From: Darksidea phi
Lineage: Eukaryota; Ascomycota; Dothideomycetes; Pleosporales; Lentitheciaceae
Assembly (NCBI GenBank): GCA_030770425.1
Contig: JASJFT010000024.1
Location: 186,001 to 250,000 of the forward strand
Direction of reading: 5' to 3'
DNA length: 64,000 nt
Part shown: positions 1 to 11,602 of the stretch, piece after piece
How the letters are laid out: each line of letters starts with the position of its first letter
Position numbering within the stretch: position 1 is the stretch's first letter
The notes under the pieces: generated by a model
Told to the model about the DNA's origin: nothing
The model's database searches: none
Seen by the model: only the letters and a program-made list of their open reading frames with translations
Made by a program: the position numbers and the translations under genes

Positions 1-340
1 TCGGTTGACGGGAGTCCGCCAAGCCGAGGGGCTCAAATGTTTCGCAAGGTTCCCAGCCGCCCTGCACCTCCCAGACCCCCAATTTCATGCGGCGATTTAA
101 ACAGTACATGTGCCTGAGTCCATCCACTTTTCTACTCGTTATCCTCTTAACTGTGTCGGTCCCGTGCCAAACCATTCCGCTCTCTTTCCTTCTGGTTTTT
201 GCTTCATTCCATCTTACAATACTGAGCCGGCCCTCATAGCCTTGCAATCTTTTCTTCTCATCCACATATTTAGTATTATTGCTTGCAGTGCAAGCCTTCA
301 TTCTTTACCACCTTTACAACAACACAACAGTCTAGTCGTA
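1..340. other. upstream region, no gene seen
   Basis: No coding region could be supported. The last 120 bases are pyrimidine-rich and lie directly upstream of the cupredoxin-like gene, so they probably hold its promoter and 5' UTR. No clear TATA element or named binding site was recognised. Confidence 0.4.
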
Positions 341-1201
341 ATGAAGTACCTTCAAGCACTACCACTGGCGGCCAACTTCGCTGCTGCTACCATGTCCGTC
401 ATGAGCCTCGCACCCCAAGCCACAGGCGGTGGTCCCATGACACATACCGTAAGTGTTGCGAGTCACAATTCATGAGAGCAAGTTCTGACAAGATACAGGT
501 CCGCGTCGGAGGATTGAAGCCTGTCGAGACCGGAATGGCACCAATATTAGGCTACTCGCCCGAAGCGATCACCGCAAACGTGGGCGACGTGGTCCTGTTC
601 GAGTTCTTCCAGAAGAACCACACCGTCACCCAATCGACATTCGACGAGCCTTGCAAGAAGATGGACGGTGGTATGGACTCGGGCTTCATGCCCAATCCGG
701 AGGGCAAACCTGGCGTTACCTGGAACATGACAGTCCCGACCACCGATGCACTCTGTAAGACCACCCGTCATATCGATCATAGAACAGCTACTAATCATAT
801 GCGAAGGGTTTTACTGCAAACAGCAAAACGGCATCCATTGCGGCGTAGGCATGGTTTTCTCCATCAACGCGAAGTTCGACGGCGACAAGACCATGGCTCA
901 ATTCAAAAACCTTGCCATTCAGAAGAACGGCACTGGTGAGCTGGCTGCAATCCAAAAAGTCGACCCCGCTGCGGCTGCTGCACCTAGCACTGTTACCGTC
1001 AATGCAGCAGGAGGTGGAAACGCCGCTGCTACCGGTACTACTACGGGCACGGCGGCTCTCGCAACCGCATCCGTCGCTGCTGGTCAAGGTACTGATGGCA
1101 ACGGCCAGACTTGCACCTGCCAATGCCTCTGCGGCATGAACTCGTTCCCTCCTGAGGCCGCTGTGAACGCGTTCGGTGGCTTCGCTGGCATGATCCAGTA
1201 G
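341..1201 (+). CDS. secreted cupredoxin-like (serine-rich type) surface protein
   Basis: Three exons, 341-448, 499-754 and 807-1201, joined in frame to 252 aa; both introns are GT-AG (50 and 52 nt), the second with an ACTAAT branch site. The N-terminus has a short hydrophobic signal peptide. Residues about 37-155 form a cupredoxin-like domain: a strand NVGDVVLFEF, a ligand-like His in KNHTV, then FYCKQQNGIHCGVGM supplying the Cys, His and Met expected of a blue-copper site. The tail is Ala/Thr/Gly-rich and ends in a Cys-rich CTCQCLCGM segment. Family knowledge: fungal extracellular serine-rich cupredoxin proteins are secreted or wall-bound and poorly characterised. Copper binding and wall location are inferred. 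A hydrophobic GPI-type end is not obvious, so secretion without an anchor is equally possible. Confidence 0.88.
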
Positions 1202-1779
1202 ATCATGCACTCAACTTCAACGGGTACAATTCAAAAGATAGTAATAGCGGTTAGGGGTTGGGATGAGATGTTTAGTTCATGACGACGGGTCTTGATGACT
1301 TCTGTGGGGCGTATCAAACCCCTTATACCATTTTGTTGCTCTTTCTTGTTGGCCATGGGAGGGCGTTCCGCATTATACCGTATAATCCATTACACCCTGC
1401 GGATAGGCGCGAGTGTGTGGAGTCTTGTAAAACTTAAGCATAGAATATTTGAATAAAGCTCTCCGAGAGATCAATACTTCAATTACACGTCGCGCAGCTT
1501 GAATTACGGCTTTAGTGTGAGAATCGGGCGAGTGAGCGAGGCAGGTAAGTTGCATTGGAAAGTAGTGGAAAAGACATCACTGCAATGCAAGTCAAGTCAT
1601 ATTCGTGAGAAAGAAGGGTACAAATCCCAAGCACAGCAGGAGCCCAACTTGTCGGTCGTCACAGCGCCGTAGTGCAACAATATACCCCTCGCTTTCAACC
1701 CCAGAAGCCAAGTGTTCAGAAGATCAGGATTCCAAAGTGAATTCGATCCGCTCACAAGCTGCGTGCCGCGTGCTCTGGT
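1202..1779. other. intergenic, no gene seen
   Basis: This holds the 3' flank of the cupredoxin-like gene and the 3' flank of the SERF-like gene on the other strand. Short open frames here have no recognisable domain and no consistent exon structure. Confidence 0.4.
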
Positions 1780-2262
1780 TTACTTCTTCTTACCAGCAGC
1801 GGAACCTTCGGCTTTGCGCGCTTCGGCTACACACGTGTCAGCCCATGCATCAACACCCCCGATCCGGTTTCATGCCGTCCGCCATTCTCGTATGGCACGC
1901 ACCGGAACTGCAGAGGAAGAAAGGCCAACTTACCAGCAGCCTGTTTAGCACGCATAATGGCTGCGGTATCCTCCTTAGCCCTGGCATATTCGGTGCCAGA
2001 CAACTGCGCTGTGTTAGCAAACCCAAAGATCGCTCTTTCGGGCAAATCAAGCGCCCTTTCTTAGGTAAAGCAGGCGTACTTTGTTGCCAGATTTCTATAA
2101 CATTTACGTTAGCATTGGTTTCCGCTCGTTCGTGCAAAAAAGTGCAGCAAAGAGTCAAGGTGTGCGTGGCGGTGTGCACACGCCTGAACTCAAACATACC
2201 ATCTTCGCAGCCTCCTTGAGGTTCTTTTCGCGGGCTTTATCGCGCTGGTTGCCACGAGCCAT
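1780..2262 (-). CDS. SERF / 4F5-family small basic protein
   Basis: Four exons on the minus strand, 2262-2200, 2094-2080, 2003-1934 and 1826-1780, give a 64-aa protein when spliced. The start reads MARGNQRDKAREKN, the hallmark of the small EDRK-rich factor (SERF/4F5) family; it continues KSGNK, then LSGTEYARAKEDTAAIM, and ends with a Lys-rich AAGKKK tail. Family members are about 55-70 aa, so the length fits. SERF proteins bind RNA and nucleic acids and influence protein aggregation; the role here is inferred from family only. The second exon is just 15 nt, and introns make up most of the locus. All phases agree (63+15+70+47 = 195 nt). The gene is invisible to simple open-frame scanning. Confidence 0.9.
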
Positions 2263-5200
2263 CTTCCCAAAAATTCGTGCTCAGGAACTAGGCCGCGTAT
2301 TCTTGTTGTTCTGCGAAAATCCGCTGTATCAAGTCGAAGATTGTTTGCGTGGGGAGTTGAAGATGGCGGTCGAGGTGTAAGCGATAAAAATAGTGTTGTT
2401 GGAGGCTTAGAGTTCTTGGAAGCGGCGCTAGGCGGACCCCTCATACCCCCACGTCCATCTTCATATGATCGCTCTATCCACCCGGTTCATCGCGTGTGCT
2501 GGAAATCTTACTACGGTGAAATACAAAGATGAATTTACTTTCTCGATGGGGCGGATATCCTCTCACGTGATTTGATATTCATCCATGCGGTTAATCAAGA
2601 AGTAGAATCTTCAATGCAACAGTTCGATAGCCCAAGACAAAGCATTCGATGACGTACTCTGCGAAGATGCGTCCCGAGTACGAGAGACGGGAATAGGATG
2701 ATGATCGATCAGATGTGGAGCGATGTGATGGACGACTCTAAGGAGAATCGCGGAGGAATCTGGAGAGGGGCTACTGGAAGGAGAGAGGGGATACTATGAA
2801 GGCATTGTTGAGGTACGACTCTTGGAATTCAATTATGGAAAAGTGGCAGTTGTTAAGACGGGTTGCATAGGGGCTCGATGCGGCAATCATGCTTTGGGTC
2901 TGCAGCCTTCTGTAGCATATTATAAACCTATCGGTTAGCAGGCTTCTTAAGACAACGTGAGATGGTTTCTGCATATCGGTCTTTTCATTCTTTCCAACAA
3001 TTTGATCGCTCCAATGAGCTGGATATCTAGTGAAGGTGCTTGATTTAGAGGCGAAGGTGTTCATTTCACCTACCTTGGGACGCCGCTTATCTCGCGTATA
3101 CGCCTCTCGCCGACAACTCAAATACCATTCCCAACCCCGACTGCAGCTTTAGCCTATACTCTCCTCCAAACCATCACACTGCTTTTTCCAGCTGTCCATT
3201 AGCTCTTCTTTACCTCACAGCACGGCAATCCAACATCCGGCGGGAATCTTGGGTGTAAGTGCACCCGTATAGCCACATTGAGATCGCCTTACTGATCATG
3301 AGACTAGCCTTTCGATAGCCACGATCCCACTCGCCGAACCCACGTTGGCTGGTTGAACCCAGAACGTACCCAAGAAGCGTGGTGCGAGTACCAGAGCTTC
3401 AAAAACAGCACTCGGAAATGCATATATGACGCCCCGGCGAACGGCCACAAGTTCGGCAGCGGACAGGTCGGTGTTTGGGCAGATTCATTTGACCAAGCAC
3501 TTCTTGGTGCTGCGTACAACTATACACATCCAGGCCACCGAGCCCACTTGGCTGCGATGGCCGGGCCGCAGCCAAACAATCAGCATCCAAGGGCCCACCA
3601 CCATTTCATCCGCGACCACCGACGCCTTCTTATTTATTTTCGCCATATATATAAGGAACGGGAACGCCCGGAGCAATGGCCAATTCGTCACCCCTACGCC
3701 AGCCCCCACAAACCATCAGACCGAGCAAACGTTCTAGCTCAGCGACCAAAATCTAATAGTCCATCGAAACACCTGCACCACTGGCGAAAAGGACGCGAAC
3801 GAAAGCCAAGGCCTTGTCCGGCTGAAAGATACAAGCGCAAGGAAGACGAATAGAGCGTGTCGAGAGTGCCGCAAAGGAGCACTTTGGCCCTGATCTTGAG
3901 CGTACAAATATAAGGCTTCGAGAACCCACAAATATCATCTTTGGCGATCATCTAGAGCCTGATCCTGTTCCTCAAATCGACAAAGTAAAAGCTAACCGTG
4001 AGTTTCAGCTCCTGATTGGCAGGGGCAGGAATTTTGCAGTCTGCCGTCTTCCACACGTTTCTCGCAGAGACCGATCAGTACAAGTTCTGGCTGCACGAGA
4101 AGCAAACGCGCGCAATTGTTTCCGACTTCATCTTCCTCTCTAAGTGGGATTGAGAGACACCCGCAAATATGGCAAAGCTCGCATCGACCTCGAAGCCCAC
4201 CCGCTGCATCCTTCTCTATACATGCTCAAGGGTCGACCGGCCCGGTTTGAGCAATGATATTAATATGCTGGAGCGGTTCTCCCAACTCTTGAAGAAGTGG
4301 GTATTGGAGCGGATGCCCAGGTTCACAGTCCGGCTACGCCGATCAAGTGGAAGAGATGATTCAATCCATGGCTTCGGTGAGAGAGTTTAGGTTTGATATT
4401 GGTGTGAGTTTTCAGTGCATTCTGGGGCTTTGGACACGGTCTCGCACTTCATCATGCCTACAATGGGTATTATAGCATGCAGTTTCGTCGCCTGTCAGGA
4501 AACATTATCTCGTCGGAGGTGAACATCTCTCACGATCAACAGTACTGTGTACAGCTTTACAGCTCCATTATCATGTACAAGGTGGGTATAACACCTCTAC
4601 TGTGTACAAACTCCCACTGTGCAAATCCAACAAATACATATCGGTGCATCCATTTATCATACTGATCTCACTTTGGTATGAATAAGAGCCATAGCCGCTA
4701 GGTCAGTGGAAAAGATTAGACAGCTTAGCCTGCTTTGCGTCACTTGTCACCTTTTCCAGCTCCTGCACCGCCTTACGTTTTGTGCCTGCGGTCGAGGCAT
4801 TATCAGCATACTGCTCACAACAGGTAACTCCGTATCTCGGAACGACGTACTCTATAGACAGACGTCCGCCGCGACGAAGACCTCCGTCACATGACGGGTG
4901 GACTCTTCCATCGGGCTTAGCAACATAACGAAAGGGTTGACTTCTCCGCGAGGACACCACCTTGGTCGAGCACGAGGAAAATGGGATCATCCCTCCTTCC
5001 AGAAACGCCGAGCACCGTTGTCTAGTATCGTAAGTAAATGCATGCGCATTGCAAGCTTGCAAATGTGCTCACCTGTTCGTAGCTCGTCGACTGTGGAACG
5101 AGCTTTGCGATGTGAGAGGTGTAATATGTGGAAAGGAGCATGAGAAGGAAGGCAAGAGCGAAGGGAAAGTGCGGCGGGGCGAAAAGGGCGGCCGCTGGGC

Positions 5201-5574
5201 GACGGACAACACGTGTGTAAACCAGTTGCGCGTGAGGTCAACGACATTTGTAGCGGGACAACCCTCACTGCCCAGGGCTAGAAATAGGAACGAAGTCGGT
5301 TTGTATGAAAGGGTGGTAGAGAATTCTAGAGATCGAAAGGCGGATTAGAATATAAGAGTAAAAGCCCAAATAACATTACTTGCTAAAGTGAGTTACCTGT
5401 AATATCTGTTGAAGGCTATTGGGATACGTAGTACATAAAACGACGTAGCTCTTAACAGGTATTTGATGTGATTGTAAGAGACTACTACAAAAACTTATGC
5501 CCTAGAACTGTACGCATTCAACTCTCCTTCATGAAGCTCGTTTTCTATGCGGCAGTGTCTCATCGCAGCACTGC
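2263..5574. other. gene-poor 3.3-kb region with degenerate coding-like pieces
   Basis: No intact gene is supported. Around 3760-4390 on the plus strand several short stretches look protein-like in shifting frames (for example ERVESAAKEHFGPDLER near 3855-3905 and ARIDLEAHPLHPSLYMLKGR near 4175-4235) but stops and frame changes prevent any model. Near 4703-4830 on the minus strand a Lys-rich end (KRKAVQELEKV) is seen. This looks like decayed coding sequence next to the dead aldehyde dehydrogenase gene. A dispersed-repeat copy lies at 4567-4630. Confidence 0.45.
4567..4630 (+). repeat. dispersed repeat, copy C (internally deleted)
   Basis: The stretch from attatcatgtacaagg to gtgcaaatccaa matches both ends of the better preserved copy at 53720-53829 but lacks its middle (the part with tttcgtgcggacctt). 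It is therefore an internally deleted member of the same short dispersed family. It lies in decayed sequence with no neighbouring intact gene. Confidence 0.7.
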
Positions 5575-7015
5575 TTATCGTGACAGTCTTTCAAGCGTCA
5601 AAGTGCCCGTCTTCGTTGTCATGCATTCTGCAACAGCGATATCTTTACCAGACTCTTTCCCATACCCAGACTGTTTGATGCCGCCAAATGGTGACTCTGC
5701 AGCGGATGATCATTCCTGTATCTAAATCATCCAAAAGCCTCCACATACGGTCAGAGTTCTTCGTGAAGCAGTAAGAAGCCAGACCCATGCTTGTGTCATT
5801 AGACTTTTCAACTGCTTCTTCTTCTGTTTCAAACTTGATGAAGGTGCACAATGGCGCGAAGATCTCTTCGTGGGAAATGTCCATGTCAGGCGTGATGCCC
5901 GTGATCACAGTGGGTCTGAAGAAGTAGCCGCCGTCCTTCGAGATCTTGCTCCCTCCCATGTGGATAGTAGCACCCTTCGACTTTGCATCCTTGACGAAAG
6001 CGAGCGCTTTCTCGACTCCTCGGTGTCGTCGCTAGTCCCATCGTAGTGTTTTTGTCTGACCTGTGTCCCACCATAATCTTCTCGCTTTTAGCGTTCCAAC
6101 GCTTGAGGAACTCGTCGAAGATGTTAGATTGGAAATAGATGCGATCTGTAGTAATGTATGCCTGTCCAGCGTGGCGATACCCGAGCGCGAAGATCGGGTC
6201 CATTGCTTGGTCGATGTTTGCATCGTCGGACATTAGGACGGGACAATTACCTTCGAGCCCAAGCGTTACTTTCTTTAGATTCTCGGAGCAGATTTTCGCG
6301 ATGAACTTTCCAACTCTTGTCGATCTAGTAAAGGATACCTTCTTGACGAGCGGATGCTGGTAGGGTGCCTTGCTAAGCTTAGGTGTCTTGTCCAAATCCG
6401 TTGTTGGTACGTTTAGAGCGTCCTTCGGGAATCCTGCCTCATTAGCCAGATACGCCAATATAAGGACTGTAATTGGGTTCCCGGGCTAGGCTTTACAATT
6501 ATGGTACAGCTAGCGGCGAGTGCTGTACCGGCCTTTCTTAGTACTATGGCGATCGGAAAGTTCTACGGAACGAGAGCAGCCGTAACCCCTAATGGCTGCT
6601 TGATTATAAGAACTCGACGATTAGGTTGAGCTGTTGTGAATACGGTCCCTTGGATGCGTTCCGCCTTACCTGTAAACTACTATGTGAAGCTATTCGAATA
6701 GTCGATCTCTCTATAGGCTTTAGAGCGTGGTTTCCCAGTCTTACACATGAGGATAGTTGCAATATCTTCTTTGTTCTCGCGAATCAACGAATCCCGCTTG
6801 AATAGCATCTGAGCCCTCGCTTGCGGGCTAATCTTACTATAACCTTTAAAGCATTCGTGTGAACTCCTGACTGCTTCGTCGACATCTGATGCATTATTCG
6901 TAGCGCAGTCGGTCCAAGCCTTGCCGATACCAGGATCTAGACTTCGTGAACACATGTTCCGAAAAGCTACCGACCCACTACTTGAAATGTTTTCTCGGAC
7001 TTTGACTTCCTCCAT
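5575..7015 (-). pseudogene. NAD(P)-dependent succinate-semialdehyde dehydrogenase, dead copy
   Basis: The minus strand reads along a full-length SSADH: N-terminal part from 7015 (AWTDCATNNASDVDEAV), cofactor-binding region near 6560, mid part 6458-6050, C-terminal part 5959-5575 ending SPFGGIKQSGYGKESGKD. It is disabled several ways. The conserved TPWNFP motif reads VP-stop-NFP, a TGG to TAG change at 6563-6565. The catalytic Cys of GQxC is Tyr (GQAYITTDR). The catalytic Glu segment LELGG reads LGLEG. A one-base-type frameshift lies near 6020, after TTPR. The enzyme would oxidise succinate semialdehyde in the GABA shunt. No intact partner is in this window. The Trp-to-stop and Cys-to-Tyr changes are G-to-A changes, in keeping with RIP of a duplicated gene. 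Confidence 0.9.
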
Positions 7016-7741
7016 TCACCGTGGATGAAGGACAGCTATTTCTTGTGAGCACCTACTGTAAATATTTGCAAACGGAGACTTACTTTAAATAGTAGTTCAC
7101 ACCTCGGTGCCGACCCCATCTCGATAACAGCTAATACAGCTTCTCTAGGATGTTTCTATGGAGTGCTTGTGAACCTAATTTAGTAGGCAAATATTGTGAT
7201 GGCGCTAGCAAATGTTCCACAGGAATTCAATACCACAGAAGTCTTCTAGCTGGCGGTGACAGCTACGTCGGGTGTAGAGGAAGAGCAAGTTATTCTTCGG
7301 AGGGCGTGACGCACTTTGAGGCTTTTCCACTATAATGTTAACCCCACCTTGACCCCTCCAGACGGCCATTGTCATTCGCTAGTCTCGCTACCCTGGGCAA
7401 CCCGAAAGCGGGTATCCAAAAGAGGAGAGGTGTCACCAGAAGTAGGTGATGATGTCTTGCTAAACCCTGATTGGTTCATCGGTTCATCTTGGCCCAAAAG
7501 ACGTCGGTGGGTACCCCTCTTTTGCTACTCCGCACTCCACGTGTGCAGCTGCGGTTGTCTTCGGTTGAGGAAGACATACAACGCTCGCTGTACGGGACAA
7601 AATTATCAAATAGCGGAGATAGTCCGCACTCGCCTGCTTTTGGGTCGCTGAGTCGTACAACTTCATCTCCCTCGCTTCCGATCCTTTTCTGGTACTTGAA
7701 CTCATCTGCGTCTTATAAAATACGTGGCGACTAGTAGCAAT
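7016..7741. other. intergenic, no gene seen
   Basis: This separates the dead aldehyde dehydrogenase from the SDR gene. Short open frames have no recognisable features. The last 100 bases probably hold the SDR promoter. Confidence 0.4.
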
Positions 7742-8596
7742 ATGGGTCGACTAGATGGCAAAGTTGCCATCGTGACGGGTAATGAGAACATCTAGGTATC
7801 CACACCACGACTCTGACATTGGAATAGGCGCAGGGTCAGGCTTCGGTGCCGGTATATCGCAAGCGTTTGCTACCGAAGGCGCCAAAGTACTAGTCTGCGA
7901 CATCAATCAAACTGGCGGTGACGCAACAGTCCAATCCAACCCTTCAGCCATGGCCTTCCACAAGATGGACGTGACCAAACCGGCTGACTGGAAAGCAACC
8001 ATCGACGTTGCACTCGAAAAATTCGGACGATGCGATATCCTCGTGAACAACGCAGGGACGACTTACAAGAACAAACCAACGATTGACGTGACGGAGGAAG
8101 AGTTCCAGAAGACATTTGACGTCAATGTTAAGGGAGTTTATCTAGGCTGTAACGCCTGGACTCGACAAGCCATTGCCAGGAAAGAAGGAGGTGTCATTAT
8201 AAACATTTCGAGTGTCGGTGCCACGCGACCTAGGCCAGGCTTGGTGTGGTATAACGCATCCAAAGGAGCCGTTTCCAACGTACGCTTTGCCTCAAAGCGG
8301 CACCAATGGCTTTGCTAATTCCTAAGTAGGCGACAAAAGGTCTTGCTGCCGAACTTGGACCCCATCAGATCCGAGTAGTCAGCATCAACCCCCTTGTTAC
8401 ATCTACCGGCCTTTTCTCACACTTCACTGGTGTCGAAGACACGCCAGAGAACCGAGAGAAGTTTGTCTTTAACGTTCCAATGGGTCGAATAGGCGAGGTG
8501 GACGACGTCTCCTCGGCAGCCGTCTTTCTTGCCAGTAGCGAGGCCAAATTTATCACCGGAGTGAATCTAGAAGTTGATGGCGGGCGATGCATCTAG
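7742..8596 (+). CDS. short-chain dehydrogenase/reductase (classical SDR)
   Basis: Three exons, 7742-7778, 7828-8279 and 8330-8596, give 251 aa, the usual classical SDR length; introns are 49 and 50 nt. The protein starts MGRLDGKVAIVTG and the first splice completes the cofactor motif TGAGSGFG. NNAG follows near residue 88, the catalytic Ser is in NISSVGA, and the catalytic Tyr/Lys pair is YNASK. The C-terminus EVDGGRCI is the usual FabG-like ending. It should be a soluble NAD(P)(H)-dependent oxidoreductase acting on an alcohol or ketone; DINQ after the second strand (an acidic residue) favours NAD(H). Substrate cannot be told from sequence. No pathway neighbours point to a secondary-metabolite cluster. 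Confidence 0.93.
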
Positions 8597-8975
8597 GTAC
8601 ACACGTCGTGGCACTATTTAGTGTAGGTCAACGTGTTGTATGCGACAGGTTTGACCAACAATGAACGGGCTGCATGAGCTGGTGTTTGCGACAAACCGAC
8701 TCGGTCAATCACTAGACAAACGCCGTGCTTCAAACAGCGCTCCCACTGTCTTTTGAGATAAAGTAAAAATTGCTTTCTCTTCGCTTCAGCCTGGTTCTAT
8801 GCACTTAAAGCTCTTTATTGAAAGTACACGCACTGGCCATACACGTGATTGCAGCATCGCGAAGCTTGGGCCCCGCGTTAACGCGCCTTCATTCGCTCTC
8901 CCGCCTTGAATACATCTCCACCCTCCCCGCTGTGCTGTTCCTCGTTTCCCTCGTCGCTGCTGCACCACCTCCGCA
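8597..8975. other. intergenic / promoter of NCBP3-like gene
   Basis: No coding region seen. The final 60 bases before the next ATG are pyrimidine-rich (ctcgtttccctcgtcgctgc), as is common upstream of fungal housekeeping genes. Confidence 0.4.
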
Positions 8976-10500
8976 ATGGATATTGACATGGATGTAGACT
9001 TCGATGCGACCGCCAACGTTGATGCTGGCTTGCAGCAACCCGTCCAGGTATTCAACTCAACGCGCTCGAAGCTGAGCTTTGTCCAATGACTGACATGGGC
9101 CTAGGATGCCGGAGCGAACGACAATGACGTGCCTATGCCTGCCGCTTATTTCGAGAACCTCGATACGCGACCGGTCGAACAATGGCCCGATTATCTGAAC
9201 CTACAGGGCGTCAGCGACTTCGATCCCAATGACCCTTTGTACTATGCGATGGAGCATTGCCTCGAGCCGCGGGTCAAGCAACTCCGCTGGGTGAACGACA
9301 ACTCGGTCAACCTACAATATTACAGCCCACAAGACGCCGCGCGAGCACTACAAGCGCTCACTGACCCCGAAGCTGGCGACCCAACTTCGTTCTCAGCTGA
9401 GACTGGTCGCAAGGCACGGCCGTATTCGAAGAAGCCAGACATCACGCTTGTCATACGGCAAGCGAATGCGGGGGATCAAAAGGCAAAAGGCGCCGCCACC
9501 CGCAGCAACTTCTACAGACAGAACCCAGATGTGCGAGGAGGAGATCGCGGCCGCGAACGGGAGCCGAGGCGCCGCCCTCCGCCACAAAGGGATTTCCTCG
9601 ATTACGATGATGCGCCTGTATCGAGAGAGCACAAGAGGCGAAGGTACGGCTACATACTACGACTTTGCCCAAGACATGCTGACTGGTGCACAGCCTGAGT
9701 GGAGATCAGTCTATGCGGGACGATTATGAGTTCGACCGTCGGAGGAATCGCCGAAATGGCAACCGCGGAGACCATCGCGGGAGGGGTGGCCAGCTTTCAC
9801 ACGATACCGACTCTTACCGGCCCGGCTCCAGGAGGTAAACCTCATGAACTTAACTCTCGTCTAGCTCCCCGCTGACCTTTACAGTCCCCGAGAATCTCGT
9901 TTCGGACGTCTGCGCGGTCGCAGTGCTTCTCCAGGCTCTGGTGACGAGGGCGACGGCCGCTATGGATTCACAGAAGCAGGCACCTCTACACGTACACGCT
10001 ACCGGAGCAGAAGCCGCAGCCGCAACACTCGACGTCGGCGCCAACCCAGCGGTGAACGTTGGACCCACGACAGGGCTGGATTTGGTGACCATGGGCACGC
10101 GTCTCCAGGAGGTGGGAAATGGGCCAAGGACACATCTGCGCCGCGGTACTCCGATGCTTTCTCCTCCATGGGCAATCATCGCAGGTCCGATGCCTTCGAC
10201 GAGACCGCTAACTCGCGCAAAGGGTCGCTCTTGTCCCGAATGACGAAGGACGGCCAGCCCATTGTTCCTCATGGACGGTCCTTGGCGAGTCGGATAACTC
10301 GGGACGACGACGACGCAGAGCCTTCGTATGGACGCCTGAGGGACGACTATAGCTCAGTCCGCGATACTGATTTCTCAGAAACAAAACGAGGTCTTGCCAG
10401 TCGAATCACTAAGGATGATGATACTGAAGGGATCAACATTCGCGGCTCGGCTGCGCAACGGACCGGCTTCTCTATTCGTGGTGTAGCGGGTGGGGCTTAG
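8976..10500 (+). CDS. nuclear cap-binding protein subunit 3 (NCBP3)-like
   Basis: Four exons, 8976-9047, 9105-9643, 9694-9834 and 9885-10500, join in phase to 455 aa. After an Asp-rich start (MDIDMDVDFDATA), residues about 38-100 match the NCBP3 RNA-recognition-like core: LNLQGVSDFDPNDPLYYAM, VKQLRWVNDNSVNLQYYSP, ARALQAL. The remainder is Arg/Ser/Asp-rich disordered sequence (RSRSRSRN-like) with two SRI(T)RDD / SRITKDD repeats near the end. Family knowledge: NCBP3 proteins associate with the cap-binding complex and take part in mRNA processing and export. Nuclear location and cap-complex role are inferred. It converges with the DUF1857 gene downstream. Confidence 0.88.
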
Positions 10501-10881
10501 TCAATTCTACACTAAGTACAAAAAGGTTGGATACGGAGTTTTCGAGCAGTACTCTACTTCGTCAGCACATCTGGAGCGTCTCTATTCGCTTCCGAGAGTG
10601 TTTTGGAGTTCGGGAATCGAGGTTTTGGGCATAATCGTCTGAAAATGCATGGGCAAGGTGTTGGCGGTTAGATTGTCTTCATCTCTCCGCGGTACTCTAT
10701 TTGCAGAATTCAGTATGCTGTATGCGGGAGGCATGTCTGAAAGGTATTATAGCTATTTTATGCTGCAATTATACTGTTATCCCTGAACTGCGCTTCATCG
10801 TTGATCTTCTTTGTTTGATTCGGGTGTGGATGTATGTGGTGTTAGAAGCATAGCCCGAGAGCCACATGTCCGCCACGGGGC
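10501..10881. other. convergent intergenic region, no gene seen
   Basis: Shared 3' flank between the NCBP3-like gene (+) and the DUF1857 gene (-). No extra gene or stable hairpin was noticed. Confidence 0.4.
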
Positions 10882-11602
10882 TCACGCCTTAATGCGCCCA
10901 TCCTTGACCATCTCCCTGATAACATCAATACTACTTTCCACCGCCTTCTTCGACATCTGCATAGAACCGTTAGCTAAGTACTCAAATGATTTGATGAGGA
11001 ACGCAATGGAATAGTTTTGTTTCAATGCTAGTTGAAGTCAGGTTGAAGGGGAACCTACTTCTTTGAACCGCATCTTCTCTTTCTCAGCATGCGAGCTGTT
11101 GGGTTTGATGTGCGGAAGACGGAGTTCAAACATGTACGTCATGTGGAGATCCGAGTCGTCTCCTGAAGCACCGTCGGAAATGATGTTGCGGATGTGTGTT
11201 CCGTCGTCTTGTTCGAAGTCGACCTACATTCCAATCAGCCCATATCTACACAATCCCATCCAACTCGATCAGTTCGAACGGCGGCCAAAGAGCCCTTTCG
11301 TTATCCAGTCATGTCTCAATATGGAAGAGAAAATACTGGGGAACGCATACCCAACTATCTTCCCACGACTTGACAACCTCCCTCGACTCATCCCTTGGCC
11401 CCTGGCCCTTTGCGAACTTGACCAGCCTCTCCACAACGCCTGAGTCGTCTTTCAGTACTTCACAACTTTCAATTATCGGGACAAATTCCTGTGCGAAGCG
11501 GATCTTTCGCTGAAGACCGGCCCAGACTTGGGCGCGTGTGAGGACGGGTGTGGCGCCCGAGGGGTTGATCTTTGAGGTGTAGGCGAGGTTGATGGAAGCC
11601 AT
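10882..11602 (-). CDS. DUF1857 / AtaL-like SRPBCC-fold protein
   Basis: Three exons on the minus strand, 11602-11351, 11223-11059 and 10956-10882, give 163 aa, all phase 0; introns are 127 and 102 nt. The sequence starts MASINLAYTSKINP and contains TRAQVWAGLQRKIRFAQEF, a long helix ending EVVKSWEDSW, then VDFEQDDGTHIRNIISDG and LHMTYMFELRLPH, closing with the helix SIDVIREMVKDGRIKA. This is the full length and order of fungal DUF1857 (AtaL-like) proteins, small ligand-binding proteins of the SRPBCC/START-like fold. Some relatives sit in natural-product clusters, but nothing here suggests one. Ligand and role are unknown. Confidence 0.88.
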
